From Branchiostoma lanceolatum (lineage: Eukaryota > Chordata > Leptocardii > Amphioxiformes > Branchiostomatidae): a DNA stretch of 64,000 bases. Below are positions 1 to 9,113 of the stretch, one piece after another (the first letter of the stretch is position 1; each line of letters opens with the position of its first letter). Location of the stretch: positions 2,834,883 to 2,898,882 of the forward strand of contig NC_089732.1 of assembly GCF_035083965.1 (NCBI RefSeq), in the 5' to 3' direction. The translations under genes and the position numbers were made by a program. The notes beneath the pieces are model-generated. The model was not told where the DNA came from. It saw only the letters and a list, made by a program, of their open reading frames with translations, and did not search any database.

Positions 1-127
1 TCTTTGACGTGCTCGAGGCACGTCCTCGAACACGGAACCCCCATTTTACGTCCCTTATACGAAAGACGCATGCAGACCCGACCGAGATGTCCTGACCCAG
101 GATTGAACCGGGGTTTCCCAGTGAAAA
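1..127 (-). repeat. tRNA-derived SINE fragment
   Basis: On the minus strand the segment opens with a pol III B-box-like motif (GGTTCAATCC). It continues into a body that matches the element at 42,835-43,076, with shared text around 'acgtgctcgag' and 'ttacgtccc'. The window starts inside the element, so its 3' end is cut off. It lies just upstream of the first recognisable TRPM exon. Confidence 0.55.
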
Positions 128-246
128 ACTAATTTGAACCACACACAGTTTTTACCCGGCAAGCCATTTTTGCATCCGTTAAGTTTTCAGCTTACATGTT
201 AGAAAGGTTTTCTAGCTAGAATTTACACTTTTTCCTTTTCCGTCAG

Positions 247-432
247 GTAATCCTTTCACTGATCTTTTTTCCCGTCACTGTCTTCACCATCACCTTCACC
301 GATGACGTCAGAAGGACCGTTCGGACGGTCGGCTGTTCTCCCGCGCATGCGCACTCTTGTGGTATCAGGAGGTATCTCCGAGCCATATACCACTACCAGA
401 CCGCACCTATTACCAAGTTCTACTACACCGTG
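247..432 (+). CDS. TRPM exon: pre-S1 segment
   Basis: The exon is open in frame from a strong pyrimidine-tract acceptor (tccgtcag) to the donor gtacgt. It encodes a hydrophobic stretch with FFP, like the TRPM 'LFPP' segment. It ends [13 protein letters not shown], the conserved TRPM motif just before S1. Phase is 0 at both ends. Confidence 0.75.
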
Positions 433-2115
433 GTACGTACGAACTACCCGGAGTCCTTAAGTGAGCGCGATTGCCTAAGTTATCGGAATCAACATCATCT
501 TCATCTTTCGTCCGGATTTACTGAACCTGTGAGTCCAGTGTCTCTAGGAATCAACATGAGCGTTCATACCTCACGATTCATTGTACATAAAGATGCATTG
601 AAGTTGTACATTTGGTCAGTGTGATATATTGAATATTCGTACAATTTAGATTGTTGTGTTTGGGTAATGGTTAGGTTGTTTGGACCCAAACTAATTAGAA
701 TCACCTGACTTGCCATCGATGTCCTCACTCTATCCGGATGCTAACTTACCGTTTTGACTTTTTGTTAAACAGATGTTCTACGTCGTGTTCCTGATGCTCT
801 TTAGCCTGTTTCTGCTGACCGACCTCCTGAATGACATCATCAGCCCTTCGGAATGGTTCCTGGCAGCGGTGATGGGTGTGCAGCTACTGGACGAGATCAG
901 ACAGGTGATTGTCATTGAAGTTCATCTCTGTTGGTATGTAACATCATGGAACAGATTTTACTGGTTTTCCTCAGGATGTTCAATGAAGGTTGATGGGCCA
1001 ATCAGAGCTTTTGGGGCAAACTTGTTTCTCTCCTTAATTCCCCTCGATGAATACTACATTGACTCTGTTATAGCCTTAGCTAGCCTGGGTGCCATCCGAT
1101 TACTAATAATCACTACCCTGAAAAGATGGCAACCAGGCTAGCTGGTGTTTGGACGCAATTTAAGATTGATCTGGACTAGAATCAAATTCCAAATGTAGCT
1201 GAAGGTAGATAAATCTATAATAAAATAATATAATAAAAATCAAACCGCTCCTTTTCCATTCCTTACAGATCGTGTCCCAGGACGCGCGCAGCTGGTTACG
1301 AAAGCTTCAGGTCTGGCAGAGCGACGTTTGGAACCGCATGGACGCCGCCATCTTGGTCACCTTCTTCCTGGCCTTCGGCCTGCACTGCGGGCTGGGGGGC
1401 GGCGGCATGGCGGCCGTGAAGGTGGTGTACTCCTGCGCGCTCATCCTGGCGTTTTACCGCCCGCTGCAGATGTTCTACGTCCACGAGAAAATAGGACCGA
1501 AGATCATCATGATCCGAGAAATGGTAAGGGGTAGATTTGAGTACCGTACATTGAGCCAACATTCATACATTTTGAAAATGGTCTGAGTTGTTCTGTCAGC
1601 GATTAGCGTCTTTGTATTGCAGTGGGATAATATTTCCCTTCGATGCAAGTACCTTAAGTGGGAAGGATAAAGAAGTCCCTCCAAAACACATCCCAAGATA
1701 CGCTGACAGCATGCTTGCTTAAAAAAGCCTTCATGTTTGTAGACAAATACATGTATGCTTTCCTACACGCCTTAACCGTCATAACACTAGTAACGCGCCA
1801 TTTTCCTACCGTCTACTAACTCCTCCATTGTGTCCTCCAGCTTCAGGACCTCTTGATCTTCCTGAGTTTGATGGTTGTGTTCGTCCTGGCGTTCGGAGTC
1901 GTGCGGCTGGCGCTACTCTCACCAAACAGCCCGCTGAGCTGGAAGCTGTTTGTGGACGTGGTTCGGGTTCCCTACTGGCTCATGTACGCGCAGCTGCTGA
2001 CGGACCCCGAGGGACATGTAGCCGGTGATTTGTTACCTCCAGTGTCCGTTGCTATCATGTCATCGTTATTACCTTCGCCAAGAAGGTTATATTTAAGGTG
2101 CCGTTTTTCTGTGAG

Positions 2116-2197
<82 letters not shown>

Positions 2198-2208
2198 TGT
2201 GTGTGTGT

Positions 2209-2247
<39 letters not shown>

Positions 2248-5200
2248 CAGCATAACTTGGAGCAGGGTCGGGAAGACAAAGGTCAATTTCGATAATGAGC
2301 CCCTAGCGGCTTTCTAATACTGTAGTGATATCTCATTGATATTAAAACTGTTTTGATTGATATGAAAATCAAGATCACGTGAGTTACAGTCCCTACGCGC
2401 TGTAGTCAGAGTGTAGATGAGGACTTCTGTTGCTACAGGGCCTGGTTAGTGTCCATCCTCCAGGCTGGTTGCTAGGTTGTTGATAGTTGGTTAGTGAGAG
2501 TGTAGATGCTGACGGCATGTCTGTATGGTTGTTGCAGGGCCCTGGTTAGTGTCCATCCTCCAGGCCGCCTACGTGCTGGTCACCAACGTGCTGCTCATCA
2601 ACCTGCTCATCGCCATGTTCAAGTAAGTAAGGCGGGTATCCTACTGGAATGCGCCTAATTGCGGCAAGTTTGCGAAGTTGTACCAAACAATATGGCCGCG
2701 CCTCGAATGTCACATTCTCAGTTTCGGCTCCAAATCAGATACAAGATAACTTTATTGGTGAAAGTCGCTATCTAACACCCCAAATCCTTATCAGTTACAC
2801 GTTCCAGAGCATTCAGCATTTAGGACACAGTGGAGCAGTTCTGGAAGTTCCACCGGTACTCCCTCATACACGAGTACGTGGGCCGGGCGTGGGGAGTCAT
2901 ACACACGTTTAACCTTGTGTTCTGCTACAACTTGCTCGATATAATTCTACGACAAAAAAGATAGCACGGCAGCATACCACAAATACCATCGATAGAGTAT
3001 CTAACACTCTAAAATGTTCCACAATGTTCCACTCTAAAATTTTCCACAAAGTGCAAGTGTGGAGCAAATAAGTATCTGTTGTGTACTGTACTGTGTGATT
3101 GTAAACCCTGCAGTAATTCAGCACAGCTGGCTGCCATCGCACGGGTGATTCCTGACCAATAAACCATTATCATTATTATTATCATATTCCCCAGTTACAC
3201 ATTCCAGAGTATCCAGGGCACAGCGGAACAGTTCTGGAAGTTCCACCGGTACTCCCTCATACACGAGTACGTGGGCAGGCCGTGGGGGGCGCCGCCGCTC
3301 ACTCTGCTGCCGCTGACCGGGAGACTGGTGCGGGCCGTGTGGACAGCTGCGTCCCGTAAGGACAGTCGCAGACAACCCAAACGACTGGCGTTTGGACGAA
3401 GAGGCAGACAGACGTCTGGCACACACGCGGCAATTCCAGGTTATATATGTTGCACCTTTCTCAATTTCTTTTTTGAGAAGTGAGAAGAGATTATAGACGT
3501 AGTGAAGACGCTCTCAAGTTGAGAAACCTATATTAGCGCCACCACTACAACATATATACACAAGGCATAAAAATGAAAGATAAGAATACAAACAGCCGCA
3601 GACAACCAGAACGACTGGTGTCTGGAAGAAGAGGCAGACAGACACTGTCTTCTGATGCACACTCGGCAATTCCAGGTTAAATATCTCGCTCTTTCCTCAC
3701 CGCACACTGATTGGATAAGACGCAACCACGTCATTATCAGTATATATAAGGAGCGACTGAGTACCACAGCAGCACAGGACATTACTCGAGACGTCTCAGA
3801 ATGTACGAGGAACAGCTAGATTACAACGTATTGCTTGTAAACCCTGTTACACGAAGACCCTCTGTGTACGACCGTTGACTGAACAAAGATGCAGATAGAT
3901 TTCATGCCCTACGAACAGAAGCAATATCATTTGCATGTACCACCCACCTATCTTTAAAACTTTTACTGTCTGACGCCTTCTTAATTTTCGATACCTCAGA
4001 AGTGCAACGTCAGCGGATCTTCCAGAAGCTTGGCGCCGACAACTACATCTTGAAGGAGAAACAAAAGAGCAGCGACGAAAAGTTGGTATTCCAATTTTCA
4101 AGGATTCGGTCAGAATTGCCATACGATCGTCGTGCGAATCCAAACGCTGGCTGTCTCCAGCTTTATTTTTTGTCCCGTTGAACTCATTGTTTGGGACCGG
4201 AAGATGTTGATTTTTAGTTCTTCGATCTGTTATTCTATGCTTCCCAAAATACATTTTTATCAATGTGACGTCAGAAAGTTTGTAATTTTGGAACGAAAGG
4301 GGTGAATGTTTTATCCGAAAGGCAAGTTTCGTACTCTCCAAGCAGAGGTAGAGGTTGGTGGGGAAGATTTTGGCCTTTTTATCCTTTGCCCCCTTTTTCT
4401 GTCTATTCTTCCCACCGACCAATGTTGGTGAACATCATAAGCATAATGTTTGTTTTTCTTTTCTTACGCATTTATTTTCCTCTTCAGGTCGGAAGAAATT
4501 CAAGAACTAAAACGACGCGTCGACGAACTTCGTGAGCAGATAGCTGCCCTATCACACCGGTACATTGTTTTGCATTTCTTTCTTAAATCTTTTTTACTGA
4601 AATTGCAACAGAGCATACGGAGATCACCTAAGCAGTGGGTGCCATCTAAGATACAGTAAATAGATGATTTGAATATATCTTCAGATGCAGCAACCCCCAC
4701 AATGCAAACAAATACAAATATATAAAAGACTGCTTTGTCATTAAAAAATACCGAAACTAATGATTAGCTGAACTCGGTTGTACATGTACTATTTTATCAA
4801 AGCCTTCTTGTATTAGTAATTAAGACAGTATGTTTATTCTATACCTCTATTTTGTACCATGCAAATGTGTAATAGTTGTTGCCATACATTGTACCGTGTA
4901 CAATTGTCGTGCAATTGACTGACATTACAAACTCCCGTCTCTTCCGCCACTAAAGTGACCGATGTTACTATGACTCGTCATCCGGAGAAGACGATATCGA
5001 CGTCGTCCCCCAAAGAAGGTAAGTTTGCGTCTTCTTACAGTAACCGCTTAGTCTTACATGTAGGTCACAGTTGAAAGGGGGCTCTGCCAGGAAATTAATG
5101 GGCTGTTTTTTTTTTTCACTTTCAAGCCCCTACGTGGCCCCGTGGGGCACCCTGTGGCTCCCGGGCTATTTTGGGGCATGGCCGGGGCCCTGGAAGTTTT

Positions 5201-6263
5201 TAACATGGAGTTAAAATCAAAGCGGGACCCGGTAACAAATAGGCACCGTAAGCTAATCGTAAGAACACCGAGAGGTATCCTGCCGGTGTCCAGCAGCCCA
5301 CCGGGACATATTTGTGTCTTCGGGGCCTGGCCGGGACTACTCCCCCTACTGGTACCGGTGCAAATGAGAGCGTAGCATAAGTCAGGGACTTGATGATTAT
5401 GAGCTAGACTCTACCAGTCTCCACGGGTCGCTGGGAAAATAGTAGAAATTGGCCAAATAGAGTCAACTGTATGAAGGGAGTCGGCTATGGAGATAAGGTT
5501 TGACCTTATCTCCATATTGTTATCTCCTATTTGGCCAATTTCTACTATTTTCCCAGCGACCCGTGGAGACTGGTAGAGTCTAATTATGAGCAGCGCGAAA
5601 TGGCTTATGGATTCAAACATAATCTGCCTGGTAAACGGCAGCACATACCCAAAATGCAAATGCGCATACACAATGGCCGCGCCCGGAATGTTACATTATC
5701 GGTTTCTATACAAGATAACTTAATTGGAAATCGCAGTGTTTCGCAGATATTGTACACATTAATGCAAATACGTTCTGTGTCCAATAAGTACAATAGCGCC
5801 ATCTTTGCTGGGTAGATTTAAAGAACACTTGCTGCAAAAGTCAGGTGTGACAGGTTGTTTCGTGCATTTATCCAGCTAAGCGTGCATGCAAAGCTGGTGA
5901 AGAGTGGCTATACCAGCTATATAGATACAGATGCAGTAGGATACCTATACCTGCATGATCATATTTTTTGCTGAAAGTAAAATATCAATCATAATTCTCT
6001 TGTAAAATATTATATTAGAATTGAATCAGTCAATCAATTTTATCAGAACCAAGAATTGCGGCGCCCTCTACATTATTTTTTTGTTTATTTATTTATTTGT
6101 TTGTTTTTTGTGCTCACACATATTGCACACTTTCGGTAGGGAAGTCACTTCCGGTAAGGACGTCATTTCCGGTAGGGACGTCGGTCAGTCGTCCCAGTAC
6201 CAGCAGGAACAGAAGGCTGGTAATGATTCCCGCGTCCAAGGGAAACTGGATACTGTCGTCTGA
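247..6263 (+). CDS. TRPM-family cation channel, 3' half of gene (10 exons, 5' end outside window)
   Basis: A melastatin-type TRP channel, a plasma-membrane cation channel. Exons: 247-432, 773-904, 1269-1523, 1841-2024, 2538-2622, 3195-3439 (or to 3355), 4000-4081, 4488-4559, 4956-5018 and 6140-6263. Every junction keeps phase and the last exon ends in TGA. In order they encode the pre-S1 segment ([11 protein letters not shown]), S1, S2, S3, S4 with the TRPM signature GPKIIMI, S5, S6 ([10 protein letters not shown]), the TRP-helix region ([13 protein letters not shown]), a coiled coil ([16 protein letters not shown]) and an acidic tail. The four calcium-coordinating positions of TRPM2/4/5/8 appear present: E and Q in DEIRQ (S2), N and D in WNRMD (S3). 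[11 protein letters not shown] is closest to TRPM2/4/5. The N-terminal TRPM homology region lies upstream. The pore region is short (see findings). The family call is confident; the subtype and exact splice ends are not. Confidence 0.87.
773..904 (+). CDS. TRPM exon: S1 and S2
   Basis: The acceptor is aacag and the donor gtgatt. The exon encodes [15 protein letters not shown] (S1) and, after SPSEWF, S2 ending LLDEIRQ. E and Q of DEIRQ align with the S2 calcium-site residues of calcium-sensitive TRPMs. The ATG at the exon start is internal, because the exon joins in phase 0 to YYTV. Confidence 0.82.
1269..1523 (+). CDS. TRPM exon: S3 and S4
   Basis: The acceptor is cttacag and the donor gtaagg. 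[16 protein letters not shown] is S3, with N and D at the conserved calcium-site positions. The S4 region ends [14 protein letters not shown], a TRPM hallmark. Phase is 0 at both ends. Confidence 0.87.
1841..2024 (+). CDS. TRPM exon: S5 and shortened pore region
   Basis: The exon encodes [19 protein letters not shown] (S5), then [20 protein letters not shown]. The donor is G|gtgatt, so the exon ends in phase 1. Known TRPM2/4/5 channels have YLQIFGQIP here, followed by a turret with two cysteines. This exon goes from YAQLL almost straight to S6. Confidence 0.8.
2025..2537 (+). repeat. Intron with long (GT)n microsatellite and partial exon copy
   Basis: A GT repeat with rare AT steps runs from about 2,119 to 2,245. 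At 2,438-2,466 a copy of the start of the S6 exon, with its cag acceptor, repeats the text found 100 bp later at 2,538-2,566. This is a local tandem duplication of about 90-100 bp. No pore-turret exon is visible in the intron. Confidence 0.75.
2538..2622 (+). CDS. TRPM exon: S6
   Basis: The acceptor is gttgcag and the donor aa|gtaagt. The exon encodes [16 protein letters not shown] and [11 protein letters not shown], the S6 and lower gate of TRPM channels. It ends in phase 2, so the split codon becomes Asn with the first T of the next exon. Confidence 0.87.
2795..2898 (+). pseudogene. Degenerate duplicate of the TRP-helix exon
   Basis: This copy lies exactly 400 bp upstream of the real exon start at 3,195 and keeps the tcag acceptor and YTFQSIQ. 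A net 7-base insertion after 'attcag' then breaks the frame. Downstream text (gttctggaagttccacc, acgagtacgtgggc) is still recognisable. It stops matching after 'ggggag'. Confidence 0.78.
3195..3439 (+). CDS. TRPM exon: TRP helix and basic segment
   Basis: The exon encodes [20 protein letters not shown] and HEYVGRP, the TRPM C-terminal S6/TRP-domain block, then [13 protein letters not shown] and an Arg/Lys-rich segment ([11 protein letters not shown]). Two donors preserve phase 1: C|gtaagg at 3,356, which has the better consensus, and CAG|gttata at 3,440. The longer form resembles the RKEAQ-like basic run that follows the TRP helix in TRPM4/5. Confidence 0.8.
3594..3682 (+). repeat. Tandem copy of the basic segment of the preceding exon
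   Basis: It repeats 3,361-3,441 about 237 bp downstream and keeps an open frame ([16 protein letters not shown]) and the terminal 'ggcaattccag|gtta' donor context. It could be an alternative exon end or a neutral duplication. No clear acceptor supports separate use. Confidence 0.5.
4000..4081 (+). CDS. TRPM exon: post-TRP linker
   Basis: After acceptor cctcag the exon completes a phase-1 codon and encodes [20 protein letters not shown]. It ends in phase 2 at aa|gttggt, a weak donor chosen because it keeps phase with the coiled-coil exon. The position fits the cytoplasmic connecting helices of TRPM channels. Confidence 0.65.
4488..4559 (+). CDS. TRPM exon: C-terminal coiled coil
   Basis: After acceptor tcttcag the exon encodes [19 protein letters not shown], a clear heptad pattern. 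TRPM tetramers assemble through a coiled coil at this place. The donor is cg|gtacat, phase 2. Confidence 0.75.
4956..5018 (+). CDS. TRPM exon: acidic tail
   Basis: The exon encodes [20 protein letters not shown] between acceptor ctaaag and donor gtaagt. It is open in the only frame compatible with both neighbours. No further motif is seen. Confidence 0.6.
5090..5372. repeat. GC-rich dispersed fragment of unknown type
   Basis: The segment is GC-rich (ccccgtggggcaccctg, gaggtatcctgccggtg) inside an AT-rich intron. It looks like an inserted piece, but I see no termini, coding match or second copy in the window. Confidence 0.3.
5405..5582. mobile_element. Hairpin MITE with 9-bp target-site duplication
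   Basis: Near-perfect inverted arms start TAGACTCTACCAG and end CTGGTAGAGTCTA. They are flanked by the direct repeat attatgagc at 5,396-5,404 and 5,583-5,591. The arm text (gtcgctgggaaaatagtag) recurs at 12,500, 13,860, 15,120, 15,340 and 16,440 inside the giant palindrome. A 9-bp duplication suggests a Mutator-like source. It sits in the last TRPM intron. Confidence 0.85.
5820..5940 (+). mobile_element. LINE 3' tail remnant
   Basis: The text 'gcatgcaaagctggtgaagagtggctatacc' in essence, followed by 'agctatatagatacag', parallels the 3' tail after the reverse-transcriptase ORF at 36,400-36,500. No coding part is left. Confidence 0.5.
6140..6263 (+). CDS. TRPM terminal exon
   Basis: After acceptor cggtag the first G completes an Arg codon. 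The exon encodes [20 protein letters not shown], then a Gln/Lys-rich end LDTVV and TGA. It is open in the phase set by the previous exon. A possible polyA signal (aataaaa) lies near 6,790. Confidence 0.6.
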
Positions 6264-6333
6264 ATGCTATGTAGATATAGATCTAGAGATAACAGATGGG
6301 AAGTAGATACTAAGTGTATAGATAGTTAAGTGT

Positions 6334-6334
<1 letters not shown>

Positions 6335-6423
<89 letters not shown>
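6335..6423. repeat. (GATA)n microsatellite
   Basis: About 22 uninterrupted GATA units just downstream of the TRPM stop, probably within or beside the 3' UTR. Confidence 0.97.
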
Positions 6424-6424
6424 C

Positions 6425-6545
6425 CGCCTTTCACCTCCCCAACCAAAGTCAGATACCCATTTTTACACCTGGGTCGAGTGAGGAAAGTCTTGTAAAGTGC
6501 CTTTTCCAAGGATTCAGGGTTCTGGGCCAAACAAGCTGGTCTAAC
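6425..6545 (-). repeat. SINE body fragment
   Basis: The text 'gagtgaggaaagtcttgtaaagtgc' in essence matches the body of the tRNA-derived SINE at 42,930-42,975. The promoter part is missing. Confidence 0.5.
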
Positions 6546-8304
6546 GCCTTACGAACCCACTACATATGTTGACAAGTACCGGATGGATACATGTAAATTC
6601 TAGCGAGAACCCCCTCCTCAAGTCTGGGTTTCCGGGTGATTTTGCTATAGGGTTTATTGCTGAGATCAAAACAAACAGCACAACTGGCCCCAAGATCCTG
6701 TTACCATTATGTACTTGTTTGCGTCAAAATGACGTATCATGAGGAGTACATCATGGAGCAAGATAATTTCACAGAATCATATTGTTTAGAATAAAACTTT
6801 CATGGAACACAGAATGCGTGTATCCAACAATTTATTGAAATTGTCAAATGTCTACAACGATATTTATTTTCTGCTGCAGCAACGCCTATTGAATATGTTG
6901 GTTCTCGGGCTTCATACCCACAGTTTTGGGATCTCAGAATGGTCTGATGCATATCTTTCTCACTGCCATGTTTTAATCATGACCTTTAATTTGCTAATTT
7001 CTTTTGCTAAAAATGTTCCAGAACCAATAAAATGAACTGATGTGGCAAACTTTTCAATGATTAAGAAACGTGATTCATTTAGCAAAATACTCAAGTATAC
7101 AAATGTCATTTTATGTTGTAACTAACGAAAAAAAGCAAAGGCTCTTTATGTATGTATGGTGAATCTCAACGAGCGTACTTTTAAACCAATATTCTCCACA
7201 ATTTCACAATTTCACAACTTCTAAACTTTGGAAATCGAATAGCCTTTCAGGCTAATGACGTCAAATAAATTGTTTTACAACTTCCTTTTTTGATTGTGAA
7301 GTAAATGATTGTACTTTTTACCACTTTCAAATTCACACAGTACACCTAAAACGTTACTTCTCACCAGCATTGTTTGCCTTACGTCAACATGTTAAAGGTC
7401 AACAGTTGCTATGGTTTTGAATAAACAACATTATACATAAATTATGATGCACTTAGTTAAAATTCTAAATGTAGGCCGTCTTATTTCTTCAATTACAATT
7501 AGCCCACAGTCATTTTTGAATGATCAGTAATTTGTAACGATTATAGACCACCCCCAGTACAGTTTCAAGAGTCAAATTTGATACTATGAACTACAGAGAT
7601 AGAAGACTGGCTTTTTATCAATCAATCATTCGCAGGCATCAGTGTCTGATGCATGGCGGCTACAGACGTGCATAGGGCTCGCCAGGCTTTTTATCGCTTC
7701 ACTACTTTTCTGTGTACAAATTCCTCATGGAAAAAGACAAATCATGTATTATAAGCTCCATATATGCATACAATGAGAAGAAGTTGAACCTGTACATAGT
7801 AGTCTTTAGACATCACATTCTAATGTCACTGTAATTATACTTCTGCTTTATCACCATGTCCTATAGTCTAGCTTGTAAGAGCATAAATGCACAATAAAGA
7901 AAAAAGCAAACGTATCACAGTCATTCCATCACTAGAAAAATGGTAGTCCATACAAATTTGTTTCCTGTGTTGCCATAAATATTCAAGTAATTCTTAACCA
8001 AGAGGACATTGTGAAAACAGAGGATTGACTAAAAAGAAAGAAACCTAAGCATGGCATTTAAGAAAAATCTCAGACACAGGTATGACTGAGGACTGAGTAA
8101 AAAAGAAACTGAAGTATGGCTCTGTATATATTTACTCCAAGAAACTGACTGTACCAAGGTACAGCCTTTCTATAATTCAAGCTATGATTTTATTTTGGTT
8201 TTCAAGTTCAGCATAATATTTCTTTTGAATCTCAGACACAACAAATTGCATTGGTGTAGCCTTACAGCTAGCCTGTGGTTACACAATCTCTCGCTAGCCG
8301 AGGT
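6546..8304. other. Intergenic AT-rich stretch
   Basis: I see no exon-like frame, hairpin or tandem repeat. The region separates the end of the TRPM gene (+) from the end of the mosaic gene (-). A minus-strand polyA signal (ttttatt on +) occurs near 8,186 and could end the mosaic gene transcript. Confidence 0.4.
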
Positions 8305-8311
8305 TAATGAC

Positions 8312-8697
8312 TATGGCATCATTTCCGTGTCAAAATTACGTACGTAAAAAGCGTCACGTTTTGGGGTCTATACGTGACGTTTTGGAGGTCAATACGTCAC
8401 GTATACCAGGCCTACGTCACGTATGGCAAAACGTACGGATACGAGACGTACATATGGTTCTGCAATTTTCGTGTCAAAATTACGAACATGAAAAAAAAGT
8501 ACGTTTTCGGGTCCCTACGTCACGTTTTCCAGGCCATACGTCACGTGTGGCATTACGTATGTTTGACATACGTCACGTACTAAATGTGACGTACATATGG
8601 TCGTGGCATTTTCAGATCAAAATACAATTTTATCGTAAACGTCATCTTTGGGGGTTATACGTTACGTACATAAAAGGGTTATGTTAAAATGATGGCA
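8312..8697. mobile_element. Outer left end of the TATGGCATC element
   Basis: It starts TATGGCATCATTTCC and carries many 'acgtcacgt' subterminal motifs, like the inner end at 9,330. It is flanked on the left by taatgac (8,305-8,311), which recurs just right of the outer right end (20,037-20,043). Its inner edge reads atgatggcata, a near match to the same terminus reversed. Confidence 0.75.
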
Positions 8698-8808
8698 TAC
8701 TTATCCCAGCAAAGATTATGTGAGTAATTTGCACATATAAACAATATCTTACAAGGGTAATGTTAAGCAAATTCACTTCCTTTTGTTATCTGCACCCTTT
8801 ACCAAAGT

Positions 8809-9113
8809 CTAACCTGTAATCTGGTAGACCTCATTTGCCATTTCCCCGCCTTCACCGTCAGCTGCACAGGCTGTGGAAGGTCCGTGCTTCTTGTAGGTGT
8901 TCTGCGCATCAGCAGACCCAGCACACCAGCCACCATTCTGCACACCAAACACGGTGAAACCACGAGAGAGTGCGACCTGGTAACACTTCTCAATAGCGTT
9001 GACCCTTGCCAGGTAGTCGCTCCCATCTAGGCGTGGATCTGTCCCCTCGAGTGTCGGAATGGCGCGGTCAGCAGTGTCCTTCCAGCAACCCAGGCCGGCG
9101 TACGAACGGCTTT
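8809..9113 (-). CDS. WSC-like Cys-rich domain, probable terminal exon
   Basis: It encodes [48 protein letters not shown] and EVYQITG, then TAG. A second copy of the domain at 26,514-25,808 is split by an intron that this exon lacks. The acceptor (atgcag) gives phase 1, matching the kringle exon at 21,203. A donor (gttaga) is also possible just before the stop. The exon lies between the outer and inner left transposon ends. Confidence 0.72.

Noticed and set aside
1972-2317. ORFs of 65-154 aa on both strands
   Set aside because: They run through the (GT)n microsatellite and encode only Cys-Val or Thr-His repeats.
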